Positions 7,670-16,393 of a DNA stretch of 64,000 nucleotides are shown here, in pieces. The first letter of the stretch is position 1. Each line of letters begins with the position of its first letter. A program made the translations under genes and the position numbers. A model generated the notes under the pieces. That model was given only the letters and a program-made list of their open reading frames with translations, was not told the DNA's origin and searched no databases. The stretch comes from Streptomyces lydicus (GTDB lineage Bacteria > Actinomycetota > Actinomycetes > Streptomycetales > Streptomycetaceae), in contig NZ_JNZA01000013.1 of NCBI RefSeq assembly GCF_000717345.1, forward strand, positions 1 through 64,000. Direction: 5' to 3'.

Positions 7670-10194
7670 TGCGGGTCCCGCTTTCTTGGCTGCGGGAGTA
7701 CGTCGACCTGCCGGCGACGGAGACCGGCCGTGACGTGCAGGCCAAGCTCATCGACGTCGGCCTGGAGGTCGAGACCGTCGAGCGCCTCGGCGAGGGGCTC
7801 AAGGGCCCGCTCGTCGTCGGCCAGGTGCTGACCATCGAGGAGCTGGAGGGCTTCAAGAAGCCGATCCGCTTCTGCACCGTGGACGTCGGTGACGCCAACG
7901 GCACCGGAGAGCCGCAGGAGATCGTCTGCGGCGCGCGGAACTTCGCGGTCGGCGACAAGGTCGTGGTCGTCCTCCCCGGCGCCGTGCTGCCCGGCGACTT
8001 CAAGATCGCCGCGCGCAAGACGTACGGCAAGACGTCGCACGGCATGATCTGCTCCGGCGACGAGCTCGGCATGGGCGACGACGGCACGCACGGCATCATC
8101 GTGCTGCCGCCCGAGTACGAGGTCGGCACCGACGCCATCGAGCTGCTGGAGCTCGTCGACGAGGTGCTGGACATCGCCGTCACCCCGGACCGCGGCTACT
8201 GCCTGTCGATGCGCGGTGTGGCCCGCGAGACCGCGACCGCGTACGGGCTGCAGCTGCGCGACCCTGCGCTGCTCGACGTGCCGCCGCCGAACGCCGCCGG
8301 CTACCCGGTCCAGGTCTCCGACCCGATCGGCTGCGACCGCTTCACCGCGCGCACCGTCAGCGGTCTGGAGCCCGAGGCGCGTTCGCCGATCTGGCTGACG
8401 CGCCGGCTGCAGAAGGCCGGCATGCGCCCGGTCTCGCTGGCCGTCGACATCACCAACTACGTGATGCTGGAGCTCGGTCAGCCGCTGCACGCCTACGACC
8501 GGGCCACCGTCGACGGCCCGATCGGTGTCCGCCGGGCCACCGCCGGTGAGCAGCTGACCACCCTGGACGGCACCAAGCGGGTGCTGGACGCGCAGGACCT
8601 GGTCATCACCGACAACCGCGGCCCGATCGGCCTCGCCGGTGTCATGGGCGGTGCCAACACCGAGATCGCGGGTGCCGTCACCGACCCCGAGACCGGTCAG
8701 CTGCGCGGTACCACCGACGTCGTGATCGAGGCCGCGCACTTCGACGCGATCTCCATCGCCCGTACGGCCCGCCGGCACAAGCTGTCCTCCGAGGCGGCCA
8801 AGCGCTTCGAGCGCGGCGTCGACCCGGAGGCCGCGTCCGCCGCGGCGCAGCGGACCGTCGACCTGCTGGTGCTGCTCGGCGGCGGCACCGCGGGCGAGGG
8901 CGTCACCGAGGTCGTCTCGCCCCGCGGACCGCGCACGCTCACCATCCCCGCCGACCACCCGGACAAGGTCGCCGGTGTGGAGTACGGCCGAGAGACCGTC
9001 GTGCGCCGCCTCCAGCAGGTCGGCTGCGACGTCTACGGCCAAGATGAACTGGTCGTGACCGTGCCGTCCTGGCGGCCGGACCTCTCCGACCCCAACGACC
9101 TGGCCGAAGAGGTCATCCGGCTGGAGGGCTACGAGAACCTTCCCTCCACCCTGCCGAAGCCGCCGGCCGGCCGCGGGCTGACCGAGCGTCAGCGGCTGCA
9201 CCGCAGGGTCGGCCGGGTGCTGGCCGGCGCGGGCTACGTCGAGGCGCTGAACTACCCGTTCACCGGCTCGCACGTCCTCGACCAGCTCGGCATCGAGCCG
9301 GACGACCCGCGCCGCTCGGCGGTCACGCTGGTCAACCCGCTCTCCGACGAGGAGCCCGACCTCCGTACGACGCTGATCCCGGGGCTGCTCGGCGCGCTGC
9401 GCCGCAACTACGGCCGCGGGTCGCACGACCTCGCGCTCTTCGAGACCGGTCCGGTCTTCCGGGCGACCGGCGACGAGAAGGCGGCCAGCCGGCTGGTCGT
9501 CGACCGCCGGCCGACCGACGACGAGATCGCCTCGCTGGACGCCTCGCTGCCGCAGCAGCCGCGGCGCGCCGCGGTGGTGCTCACGGGCGCCCGTGAGCAG
9601 GCCGGCTGGTGGGGCGAGGGCCGCCCGGCGATCTGGGCGGACGCCATCGAGGCGGGCCGCGCGGTCGCGCGGGAGGCGGGTGTCGAGCTGATCGTCCGTC
9701 AGGACCAGCACGCCCCGTTCCACCCGGGCCGGTGCGCGGCGCTGCTCGCGCTCGTCGACGGCGAGGAGGTGCTCGTCGGCAACGCCGGTGAGCTGCACCC
9801 GCGGGTCATCAAGGCGATGGCCCTGCCGGAGCGCACCTGCGCGATGGAGATCGACCTGGACCGCCTGGAGCGGGCCGGCGCCGGGGCGCTGAAGGCGCCC
9901 ACGATCTCCTCCTTCCCGGTCGCCACCCAGGACGTCGCGCTGATCGTCGACGGCAGCGTGCCGGCGGCGGACGTGGAGGCCGCGCTGCGCGACGGCGCGG
10001 GTGAACTGCTGGAGTCGCTGCGGCTGTTCGACGTCTTCACCGGCGAGCAGACCGGCGCGGGCAAGAAGTCGCTGGCGTACGCGCTGCGCTTCCGCGCCCC
10101 GGACCGGACGCTGACCGCGGAGGAGGCCACGGCCGCGCGGGACGCGGCGGTGGCGGCGGCCGTGGAGCGGACCGGAGCGGTGCTGCGGGGCTGA
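7669..10194 (+). CDS. pheT: Phenylalanine-tRNA ligase beta subunit
   Basis: An 841-residue structural and editing subunit of PheRS. In order: an N-terminal stretch [14 protein letters not shown] and an EMAP/OB-fold tRNA-binding domain (about 40-155, with [16 protein letters not shown]), B3/B4 editing domains (about 210-420), B5 (about 425-495), the inactive class II core (about 500-700) and the C-terminal ferredoxin-like anticodon-binding FDX-ACB domain (about 745-841, [14 protein letters not shown]). The ATG at 7669 overlaps the pheS stop, so the two are translationally coupled. A strong hairpin follows. Confidence 0.97.
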   Translation: MRVPLSWLREYVDLPATETGRDVQAKLIDVGLEVETVERLGEGLKGPLVVGQVLTIEELEGFKKPIRFCTVDVGDANGTGEPQEIVCGARNFAVGDKVVVVLPGAVLPGDFKIAARKTYGKTSHGMICSGDELGMGDDGTHGIIVLPPEYEVGTDAIELLELVDEVLDIAVTPDRGYCLSMRGVARETATAYGLQLRDPALLDVPPPNAAGYPVQVSDPIGCDRFTARTVSGLEPEARSPIWLTRRLQKAGMRPVSLAVDITNYVMLELGQPLHAYDRATVDGPIGVRRATAGEQLTTLDGTKRVLDAQDLVITDNRGPIGLAGVMGGANTEIAGAVTDPETGQLRGTTDVVIEAAHFDAISIARTARRHKLSSEAAKRFERGVDPEAASAAAQRTVDLLVLLGGGTAGEGVTEVVSPRGPRTLTIPADHPDKVAGVEYGRETVVRRLQQVGCDVYGQDELVVTVPSWRPDLSDPNDLAEEVIRLEGYENLPSTLPKPPAGRGLTERQRLHRRVGRVLAGAGYVEALNYPFTGSHVLDQLGIEPDDPRRSAVTLVNPLSDEEPDLRTTLIPGLLGALRRNYGRGSHDLALFETGPVFRATGDEKAASRLVVDRRPTDDEIASLDASLPQQPRRAAVVLTGAREQAGWWGEGRPAIWADAIEAGRAVAREAGVELIVRQDQHAPFHPGRCAALLALVDGEEVLVGNAGELHPRVIKAMALPERTCAMEIDLDRLERAGAGALKAPTISSFPVATQDVALIVDGSVPAADVEAALRDGAGELLESLRLFDVFTGEQTGAGKKSLAYALRFRAPDRTLTAEEATAARDAAVAAAVERTGAVLRG

Positions 10195-10215
10195 CGGCCC
10201 GCTGTACGTAAGTGC

Positions 10216-10259
10216 GGGGCGAGGGCGTGGACGGTGCGAGCCGTCCGCGCCCTCGCCCC
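10216..10259 (+). terminator. pheST terminator
   Basis: Arms GGGGCGAGGGCG (10216-10227) and CGCCCTCGCCCC (10248-10259) pair perfectly, with a second inner stem GACGG/CCGTC, followed by TTCTG. It begins 22 bp after pheT. The rest of the gap to 10487 has an A/T-rich dip around 10350-10370 that may be a promoter, but no clear gene. Confidence 0.8.
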
Positions 10260-10487
10260 TTCTGCGTCCTGCGGACGCCGGTGCCCCTGTGGGGGGCGGA
10301 GGGGTCTTAAGGAGACGATCCGATCCGCACACCATCACCCCATCGGGTGGTTATTTACCTATCGTCGCGGTCTGGGCACACAACGTCGCGAGAATCGACG
10401 GGGTCGGTGCGGCCCTGACCGCGGAAGCGGACCGGACCGACCGCCTCAACGCCTGCTAGGGGACCACCGGCTAGGGGGACCATCGGC

Positions 10488-11720
10488 ATGATCCGAACCT
10501 GGGCGCGGGGCGGAGCACGCGCCGGGGCGGCCCGGGCCCGGCGGGCCTTCGTCTTCGTCCTGCCCGGCCTCTGGGTGCTCGGTGTGGTGGGCTGGGAGCT
10601 GTGCCACCCGACCAGTGGCCGGCTGCTCCAGCTCCTCGCCGCCGCACCGGCCATCGCCTGCGCCGGCACCGGGCGCCGTCAGTGCGTGCTGCTCGGCGGG
10701 GTGTGCGCGCTGGCCGCCCTCGTCCCCTTCGGCGCGGCGGAGCCCGCGGCCGGGTGGGCCGGCCGCGCGATGACCTGCGGCGCGATCCTGGCGGTGGTCG
10801 GCGCGAGCTATCTGACGGCCGGCCGGCGCAAGCGGCTGCTGCGCGAGCTGGAGCGCACCCGCGAGGTCGCCGCGACGGCCCAGCAAGTGCTGCTGCGTCC
10901 GCTGCCGGCGCGGATCGACGGGATGGTGCTGGCCGCCGACCACCTCTCCGCGAGCGAGGGCGCGGTGGTCGGCGGGGACCTCTACGAGGTCCTGGGCACC
11001 CGGCACGGCGTCCGCGCGGTGATCGGGGACGTCCGCGGGCACGGCCTGGAGGCCATGAGCACGGTCGCCGCGATGCTCGGCAGCTTCCGTGAGGTGGTGC
11101 ACGACGAGCCCGAACTCGCCGGTGTGCTGCGCCGGCTGGAGCGCTCGCACCAGCGGCACCTGAGGGAGCGGGGCCGCGCCGAGCACCCGGCGGGCGGCGC
11201 GGAGCCGGCCGGCCCGCTCGCCGAGGAGTTCGTCACGCTGCTGCTGGTGCAGATCGCCCCGGACGGCTCGGTCACGGCGCTGAACTGCGGGCACCCGTGG
11301 CCGTACCGGATCGGCTCCCGGGAGGTGGTGCCGGTCGCGCCGGGCGAACCGATGCCGCCGCTGGGGCTGTTCCCGCTTCCCGAGGAGCTGTCCACGGTGG
11401 GCTGCGGCCGGCTGGAGCCCGGCGAGGCGCTGTTCCTGCACACGGACGGGGCGGTGGACACCCGGGACGCGGCGGGCGCGTTCTTCCCGCTGACGACCCA
11501 GCTGTGCAGCAGCGTCGAGGCGGCCACGGCCTCCTGTGTGCCCTCGCCGTCCGGTGTGGTGGGGGACGTACGGGAGGCGCTGCTGCGGCACTCGGGCGGG
11601 CGGCTGACCGACGACGTGGCGCTGCTGATGCTGCACAACGACCGGATGCGGGTATCCGCACAGGTGACGGCCGGCCGGGCGGCGCGGTGTGCCGGGCGGG
11701 GCTCTTCACACCCCGTGTGA
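10488..11720 (+). CDS. Membrane-anchored PP2C/SpoIIE-type serine phosphatase
   Basis: A 410-residue protein. Three hydrophobic helices occupy about residues 21-110, then a short coiled linker (LRELERTREVAATAQQVLLRPLP) and an RsbU/SpoIIE-type phosphatase domain from about 130 to 390. Metal-site elements are visible: EGAVVGGDLYEV, VIGDVRGHGLEA, EEFVTLLLVQI, GHPWPY, LHTDGAVDTRD and DDVALLML. Such enzymes usually dephosphorylate anti-anti-sigma proteins, but no anti-sigma gene is nearby. The stop codon lies inside a 17-bp palindrome (11705-11721) that precedes the XRE regulator gene. Confidence 0.88.
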   Translation: MIRTWARGGARAGAARARRAFVFVLPGLWVLGVVGWELCHPTSGRLLQLLAAAPAIACAGTGRRQCVLLGGVCALAALVPFGAAEPAAGWAGRAMTCGAILAVVGASYLTAGRRKRLLRELERTREVAATAQQVLLRPLPARIDGMVLAADHLSASEGAVVGGDLYEVLGTRHGVRAVIGDVRGHGLEAMSTVAAMLGSFREVVHDEPELAGVLRRLERSHQRHLRERGRAEHPAGGAEPAGPLAEEFVTLLLVQIAPDGSVTALNCGHPWPYRIGSREVVPVAPGEPMPPLGLFPLPEELSTVGCGRLEPGEALFLHTDGAVDTRDAAGAFFPLTTQLCSSVEAATASCVPSPSGVVGDVREALLRHSGGRLTDDVALLMLHNDRMRVSAQVTAGRAARCAGRGSSHPV

Positions 11721-11721
11721 A
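11705..11721. promoter_or_regulatory. 17-bp palindrome upstream of the XRE/TPR regulator gene
   Basis: TTCACACCCCGTGTGAA, two perfect 7-bp half-sites TTCACAC and GTGTGAA around CCC. It overlaps the phosphatase stop codon and ends 94 bp before the regulator start. The same half-sites recur at 14149-14165 and 14196-14212 and, weaker, at 15030-15046, so this is likely a regulator binding site. Confidence 0.6.
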
Positions 11722-11815
11722 GGCGGGTTCACTACGCTCAACTGGCGGAGTGGTTAAGTCGACAAGGCCGTGAGCCGGCCGCCCGGGGCGCGTTCCGGCT
11801 CACCGGGAGGCCGGT

Positions 11816-13153
11816 ATGGAGCCCAACACCCTGCTCGATGCGATTCTCGACGAGGCCGGGATCTCGCACGCGGGACTGGCGGCACGGATCAACCGTCTGG
11901 GGAGCGGCCGCGGACTGGCGCTGCGGTACGAACACACCGCGGTGGCCCGGTGGTTGAAGGGCCAGCGGCCGCGCGGGCAGGTACCGGACCTGATCTGCGA
12001 GATCCTCGCCGAGCGGCTGCACCGGCCGGTCGGGCTCGCCGACATCGGGCTGAGCGGGCCGGGCCCGAGCCGCGCCGCCGACACCCCGCTGTCCGGCTTC
12101 GTGGAGCGGGCCACCGCGCTGTGGCGGTCCGACGAACAGCAGCGCCCGCACCTCCTCGACGCCCCGGCCCTCACCGGCACCTCGGCGGTCATCCCCGTAT
12201 GGGAGTGGGAGAACCCGCCCGAGGACCAGGACGTGTCCCGCGACGGGCTGACCCGGGTCGGCACGGCCGACATCGAGATGCTGCGCGCCGCACGGACCCA
12301 CTACGAGCAGATGTACCGGAAGGCGGGTGGTGTCGCGACCAGAGCACGCATCGTGGGATTCCTCAACTCCGAGGCGGCGCCGCTGCTGCGGGGCAGCTAC
12401 AGCGATGCGACGGGGCGTCAGCTCCACCGGGCGACCGGCGGGCTGGTCGCGGTCGCCGGCATCTGCGCGTACGACTCGGACGCTCTCGGGCTGGCCCAGC
12501 GCTACTTCCATCAGGCGCTGCGGCTGGCCAAGGCCAGCGGGGACCGCGGGCTCGGCGCGTACGTCATCGCCCTGCTGGTCAACCAGTCCCTCTTCGTGCG
12601 GGAGTACCGCCAGGCGGTCGCCTTCGCGGAGGCGGCGCTGCGGGCCGCCGGCCCGCAGATCACCCCGGCGCTCTCCGCGGACCTCTACGCGATGCAGGCC
12701 AAGTCTTACGCGCGGCTCGGGGACGGCACGAGCGCGCTGGCGTGCATCCGGCGCGCGGAGGCGGCCGCGGACCGCATCCGTCCGGGGCTGGAGCCGGCCG
12801 AGACCGGCTATGTGCAGCCCGGCCTGGTCAACGTACAAGTGGCGGAGGCGCTGCTCAGTCTCGGTGACCTGCGGGCCGCCAGGGAACAGGCGGACGCCGC
12901 CGTCGACACCCCCGCACACGACCGCGGCCGGGTCCACCGGCTGGCCATGCTCACTCACATCGAGCTGCGCCAAGGGGATGCGGACCGGGCCGTGGCCGAC
13001 GCCGCGCAGATGACCGAGCACGCTCGGGGCATGGAGTCGCAACGGCTGCGGGACCGGCTGCGGGCGGTGCGCGAGCATCTGGCCGAGACCGGGAGCGCCG
13101 CGACGGACGAGGCCGCCGATCTCATCGACGAGGTGCTGCGCGTTCCGTTGTGA
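11816..13153 (+). CDS. XRE-like regulator with TPR-type C-terminal domain
   Basis: A 445-residue cytoplasmic protein. Residues about 5-70 (LLDAILDEAGISHAGLAARINRLG through HTAVARWLKGQRPR) look like the helix-turn-helix of the Streptomyces family of large TPR regulators. From about residue 130 the chain is helical repeats (for example ALGLAQRYFHQALRLAKASGDRGLGAYV and QAVAFAEAALRAAG), typical of TPR ligand- or peptide-sensing regions. Relatives such as NsdA affect differentiation and antibiotic production; whether this one does is unknown. The ATG at 11816 follows GGGAGG (11804-11809). A 17-bp palindrome lies just upstream and may be autoregulatory. Confidence 0.8.
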   Translation: MEPNTLLDAILDEAGISHAGLAARINRLGSGRGLALRYEHTAVARWLKGQRPRGQVPDLICEILAERLHRPVGLADIGLSGPGPSRAADTPLSGFVERATALWRSDEQQRPHLLDAPALTGTSAVIPVWEWENPPEDQDVSRDGLTRVGTADIEMLRAARTHYEQMYRKAGGVATRARIVGFLNSEAAPLLRGSYSDATGRQLHRATGGLVAVAGICAYDSDALGLAQRYFHQALRLAKASGDRGLGAYVIALLVNQSLFVREYRQAVAFAEAALRAAGPQITPALSADLYAMQAKSYARLGDGTSALACIRRAEAAADRIRPGLEPAETGYVQPGLVNVQVAEALLSLGDLRAAREQADAAVDTPAHDRGRVHRLAMLTHIELRQGDADRAVADAAQMTEHARGMESQRLRDRLRAVREHLAETGSAATDEAADLIDEVLRVPL

Positions 13154-13201
13154 CCGGGCTCGTGTCACCTTGCCGGCTCCTCAGCGGAAGGTGGCAGTTA
13201 C

Positions 13202-13732
13202 GTGCGTTGGAACAATCTCAGCGAGAAGCCCGTCTATGCGAACCCGTGGTTCCGGGTCAATCTGGCCGATGTGGAGCTGCCCGACGGCCGGCATCTGGAG
13301 CACTTCCTGATCCGGATGCGGCCGGTCGCCGTGGCGACCGTGGTCAACGAGGCCAATGAGGTGCTGCTGCTGTGGCGGCACCGGTTCATCACCGACACCT
13401 GGGGGTGGGAGCTGGCCGCCGGGGTCGTCGAGGACGGCGAGGACCCCGCGGCGGCGGCCGCCCGCGAGATGGAGGAGGAGACCGGGTGGCGTCCCGGGCC
13501 CCTCCGGCATCTGCTCACGGTGGAGCCGTCCAACGGCCTCACCGACGCCCGGCACCACATCTACTGGTCGGACGAGGGTGAGTACCTCGGCCTGCCGCAG
13601 GACGACTTCGAGTCCGACCGGCGGGAGTGGGTGGCGTTGAAGCTGGTCCCCGACATGGTGGCGCGGGGGGAGGTGCCGGCCGCCAACATGGCCGCCGCCC
13701 TGCTGATGCTGCACCACCTCCGGCTGGGGTGA
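13202..13732 (+). CDS. Nudix hydrolase
   Basis: A 176-residue protein with an intact Nudix box: G74-x5-E80-x7-REMEEETGW (residues 88-96), the Mg2+-binding loop-helix that hydrolyses nucleoside diphosphates linked to another moiety. The flanking fold (VATVVNEANEVLLLWRHRF before, and HHIYWSDEGEY after) resembles ADP-ribose/ADP-sugar pyrophosphatase-like members. The substrate is not evident. The GTG at 13202 follows GGAAGGTGG (13189-13197). It starts 48 bp after the XRE regulator gene and may be cotranscribed. Confidence 0.9.
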   Translation: MRWNNLSEKPVYANPWFRVNLADVELPDGRHLEHFLIRMRPVAVATVVNEANEVLLLWRHRFITDTWGWELAAGVVEDGEDPAAAAAREMEEETGWRPGPLRHLLTVEPSNGLTDARHHIYWSDEGEYLGLPQDDFESDRREWVALKLVPDMVARGEVPAANMAAALLMLHHLRLG

Positions 13733-13780
13733 GCGCCGCCGGGCCGGTCCGGGGCAGCCCGGGGCCGGCCCGGCCGCCGG

Positions 13781-14038
13781 TCATCGGCCCAGCGCCTGCC
13801 AGACCGCGATCGCCAGTGCCGCGAGCCCCGTGAGCGCGGCGAGGGACGGCAGCGGCCAGCGGGTGGTTTCCAGCCGTGTGACGCGGACGGTGAGTTCGTC
13901 CGCGTCACGTTCGTGTCGCTCGGAGCGCTGGGCGAGCAGCGCGAGTTGGCCGTCGACCCGGGCGGTGCGGACGTCGAGTTGACGGCGCAGCTCCGCTAAG
14001 TCGGCGGTTACCAGATCGGGTTCGGGGTGGGCGGTCAC
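13781..14038 (-). CDS. Small coiled-coil protein with C-terminal membrane anchor
   Basis: An 85-residue protein. Residues about 8-58 are charged and heptad-like (LAELRRQLDVRTARVDGQLALLAQRSERHERDADEL), followed by a single hydrophobic helix (PSLAALTGLAALAIAVWQAL) and a GR end, so it should be a tail-anchored membrane protein with the coil in the cytoplasm. The layout resembles small phage-derived proteins and membrane-bound haemolysin-XhlA-like proteins, but no family is recognised. It is convergent with the Nudix gene and forms the edge of the gene-poor accessory region. Confidence 0.6.
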   Translation of the reverse strand: MTAHPEPDLVTADLAELRRQLDVRTARVDGQLALLAQRSERHERDADELTVRVTRLETTRWPLPSLAALTGLAALAIAVWQALGR

Positions 14039-14148
14039 GGTCCGCTCCTCATTCCTTCGGTCATCGCGTCGTGGTGCGTACGCGCATCAGTCAACTGCGC
14101 TGCGGTGAAGGACGGGAGCGTGTGCGGTGGGCAGGTGCGGGTCCGCGT

Positions 14149-14165
14149 TTCGCACCCCGTGTGAA
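14149..14165. promoter_or_regulatory. 17-bp palindrome, copy 2 (one mismatch)
   Basis: TTCGCACCCCGTGTGAA. Same half-sites and spacing as the copy at 11705, with one changed base (G for A) in the left half. Centre-to-centre distance to the next copy is 47 bp. Confidence 0.55.
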
Positions 14166-14195
14166 GTGACGGAGCGTGACGGGCGTGCGGGGGCG

Positions 14196-14212
14196 TTCAC
14201 ACGGGGTGTGAA
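14196..14212. promoter_or_regulatory. 17-bp palindrome, copy 3 (perfect)
   Basis: TTCACACGGGGTGTGAA, perfect 7-bp half-sites around GGG; it equals the reverse complement of the copy at 11705. Confidence 0.6.
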
Positions 14213-14989
14213 GCGTGCACCCCGAGCGGGGCGGCGCACACGCTCCCGCCCGTCCGCGCGGGGGAGTTGACTCGGAACTCCCCACGGGGGCCGAAGCCGG
14301 CGGACGGGCGCCCGCCGGCCCGGAGTCCGCCCGCCGGTTCCTTCCCCCGAGCGGTTCTCAGGGACATTGCACTGGCCCGACCTGACGGCCCGCCTCGACG
14401 ATCAGCGCGACAGCAGGAACCGGTTAGGGCCGTGACCACGGGGCGGCACGAGGAAGTTGCACCGGGAGAGCGGCCCGGTCGGCTCCCGACCCGCAGTCCT
14501 GATGCTCGGCCCCGACAGCTTGGAGGTGGCAGGGGTCGGAGCCGGTTCCGGTCAGGATGCATTCGAAGTCGAGCCGGTCCCGCGCGCGGAATTCGTCCCC
14601 GCCTCGTCGCGGCTCACTGGGCCATCCCCGATTCGGCCGCGCCGGCGCTCTTCGTAACAGCTCGGGCCGGAGCAGGACCGAGGAAGGAAGGCCCGCGCCC
14701 GGCGTTGCGCCGGACCGCGGACGGAACTGGCGGGCCCCGGGGCTCGGGGGACGTTGATTGACCGTTCGCCTACGGGAAGCCATTCTTTCCACCAACCGCC
14801 TTGCATGGGTCCGGCCGCGGATAAACGGATTGACAGGATCCACCGCCTTTGAATCAGTGCGCAAAGATCAGGCCACCTGCCACAGCGCCTATTGGAGGGG
14901 AAGGGTGAAATCAATGCGCTAATTCGGGTAAAAGATGGACAGTGTGCACCAAGTCGGGTCCACGAACCGGCCAAAGCAGTTCAATCTGA

Positions 14990-15018
14990 TTGACTGCCAC
15001 CATTCCTTCATAGAGGAT
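14990..15018 (+). promoter_or_regulatory. Promoter of the secreted peptide gene
   Basis: TTGACT (14990-14995), a 17-bp spacer and GAGGAT (15013-15018), five of six matches to the Streptomyces -10 consensus TAGGAT. Transcription would begin near 15025, about 35 bases before the GTG start. A degenerate fourth copy of the 17-bp palindrome (15030-15046, 14 of 17 bases) overlaps the first transcribed bases. Confidence 0.6.
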
Positions 15019-15058
15019 CCTCCCGAGACCTCACACGGGGGTTGAACAGGGGGATATC

Positions 15059-15559
15059 GTGAGGAAAATAGGAAGAGCGATAACTTTTGGCTTTGTGAGC
15101 ATGGCGCTCGCGGTTTGCAGCTTTGCCACCCCGGCAGCCGCATACAGCCTTCAGGGCGACACCGCCACCGACAATACCGGGATTGAGCCCACCGACGGCC
15201 TCACGGCCGGGCGGCCCGTAATCCACACACGCGGTGACGGGGTGAAGCCGCCCGCGGAGCTGGGTAACCCCTCTGAGTGGGGTGTGGTAAAGATCGAAAT
15301 CAACGATTCGGCTGCCCGACCGTTGGGAAATACCTGCAAAGAAGTCACTCATGGCACGTGGTGCTATGGGTGGGAATCGGCGGGTTCGAATGGAAAGAAG
15401 TGTTATTCGAACTACCTCGCGGATACGGGTCACCTGACTACCGTGAGGGTTCGTAACATCGACTATTCAAGCGGATGGGTACCGAAGAACAAGACCTCCT
15501 ACGCCAATGTAACCATTGGCCTGGCGTACACTTGCTACGCCTACTACAATAACGCTTGA
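15059..15559 (+). CDS. Secreted lactococcin 972-like peptide (candidate bacteriocin)
   Basis: A 166-residue secreted protein. A Sec signal peptide covers about residues 1-28 (basic MRKIGR, hydrophobic core, ATPAAA before YSL). A polar linker follows, then a domain from about residue 97 whose pattern HGTWCYGW, CYSNYLADTGHLTTVRV, a Ser/Gly segment, SYANVTIGLAY and a terminal YAYYNN resembles the lactococcin 972 family, including the HGTW-YG and YSNY features. Lactococcin 972 binds lipid II and blocks septum formation in lactococci. Unlike lactococcin 972 the mature part has four cysteines, allowing two disulfides. Codon use is much less GC-biased than the neighbours, suggesting transfer. GTG at 15059 follows AGGGGG. 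Family assignment is by eye only. Confidence 0.6.
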   Translation: MRKIGRAITFGFVSMALAVCSFATPAAAYSLQGDTATDNTGIEPTDGLTAGRPVIHTRGDGVKPPAELGNPSEWGVVKIEINDSAARPLGNTCKEVTHGTWCYGWESAGSNGKKCYSNYLADTGHLTTVRVRNIDYSSGWVPKNKTSYANVTIGLAYTCYAYYNNA

Positions 15560-15611
15560 ATGTGACCCCCCGCGTTACGGGATGAATTCCTACTAGGCGG
15601 GTTCGACTAGC

Positions 15612-16343
15612 ATGCGACCCTGGGTCCACACGGGCACCCGTGTGGACCCAGGCTCTACTGTCTTCACTTGGGCTCAGACTGGACGGGGAAGAGAAATCGG
15701 AAGCTTTTCGGGCGCTCGTGCTTTGTCGCTGACAGCGCCACTCGGGGTTGGCTTGTTGCTTGGCCTACTAGGCCCTCTTGCTGGAAAATTGGACAGTCCC
15801 GCCAGTGTAGTCGTGGATGTCATTTTCTCCGGCGGGTGGTCATGGGCCTGTTACGCATTTCTGGTGGGCTACTTCCGTCAATCCAAGATTGAATCCGTCA
15901 TTCTTGCGCCTCTTGGACTGGCCATCGGGGTGGTTACTTACTACCTATTTAAGGATTCGATTCTTGCCGCCCCTTCGGACGGATTGCAAGCCGGCGCCTC
16001 GGGTTCAGGTTCTAAAATTGAGGTATGGGGAGTGCTGGCGTTTGCATTCGGGGCACCTCTTGGGATCTTGGGAAACGTCGCGCGAGTGCCAGGCGTCGGC
16101 GGCCTCTTCTTTCGGCTGCTTATTCCGCTCGTAGCCTTTTACGAGACCTCTATGCGCTTGGCCGGGGAGTCGCGTGGGCAAGGTTTGATTGTCACAAATA
16201 CCTGGAATGCTGTTCGATTCATCGCAGTGGCTGTTGCGTTCGCTCTGGTGGGGCACACAATCTGGAGTTGGTGGCACGCTCGACGTACTCGTTCTTCGAG
16301 ATCTGAAGAGCTTGATTGCCCACAAGCCCGTGACGTGAGCTGA
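15612..16343 (+). CDS. Six-helix membrane protein, candidate immunity partner
   Basis: The open frame spans 243 residues, but its first 14 codons run through a terminator-like hairpin, so the true start is probably later, near the TTG at about 15721 or another codon between 15653 and 15730. Six hydrophobic helices are visible: around LTAPLGVGLLLGLLG, VVVDVIFSGGWSWACYAFLVGYF, VILAPLGLAIGVVTYYLF, VLAFAFGAPLGILG, FFRLLIPLVAFYE and FIAVAVAFALVGHTIWSWW, followed by a basic tail. It resembles small Streptomyces integral membrane proteins of unknown function. Low-GC codon use matches the preceding secreted peptide gene, so the pair probably arrived together; an immunity role is inferred only from this pairing. 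Confidence 0.6.
   Translation: MRPWVHTGTRVDPGSTVFTWAQTGRGREIGSFSGARALSLTAPLGVGLLLGLLGPLAGKLDSPASVVVDVIFSGGWSWACYAFLVGYFRQSKIESVILAPLGLAIGVVTYYLFKDSILAAPSDGLQAGASGSGSKIEVWGVLAFAFGAPLGILGNVARVPGVGGLFFRLLIPLVAFYETSMRLAGESRGQGLIVTNTWNAVRFIAVAVAFALVGHTIWSWWHARRTRSSRSEELDCPQARDVS
15619..15652 (+). terminator. 34-bp near-perfect hairpin after the bacteriocin-like gene
   Basis: Sixteen-bp arms CCTGGGTCCACACGGG (15619-15634) and CCCGTGTGGACCCAGG (15637-15652) with a 2-base loop, 60 bp after the stop of the secreted peptide. It most simply acts as a terminator. It argues that translation of the next gene starts downstream of it. Confidence 0.7.
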
Positions 16344-16371
16344 ATATGAAGTCGCGGACGGCACCCTAGTG

Positions 16372-16392
16372 CTCCAGCTGTAGATCGTGATC
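16372..16392 (+). repeat. Left terminal inverted repeat
   Basis: Begins CTCCAGCTGTAGATCGTGAT. It matches the reverse complement of 18159-18179 at 20 of 21 positions and lies 29 bp after the stop of the membrane protein gene. Confidence 0.75.
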
Positions 16393-16393
16393 T

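Larger units (their letters stand above)
14039..15058. other. Gene-poor kilobase at the edge of the accessory island
   Basis: No convincing protein gene. The first 250 bp hold two 17-bp palindromes. From about 14350 to 14760 the base composition is GC-rich but codon periodicity is weak; a minus-strand fragment around 14450-14620 (reading DEFRARDRLDFECILTG) looks protein-like but has no credible start or full length. From about 14760 the composition becomes clearly less GC-rich and stays so to about 16340, marking the foreign segment. The last 70 bp hold a housekeeping-type promoter for the secreted peptide. Confidence 0.6.

Noticed and set aside
11738..11790. tRNA-like string GGCGGAGTGGTTAAGTCGAC resembling the D-arm of a Leu/Ser tRNA.
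   Set aside because: No acceptor stem, anticodon arm or T-loop can be completed around it; likely chance or an ancient relic.
14424..14864. Minus-strand open frame of 146 codons in the gene-poor kilobase.
   Set aside because: Only a short central part looks protein-like; no ribosome-binding site, and the rest is Arg/Pro-rich shadow sequence.
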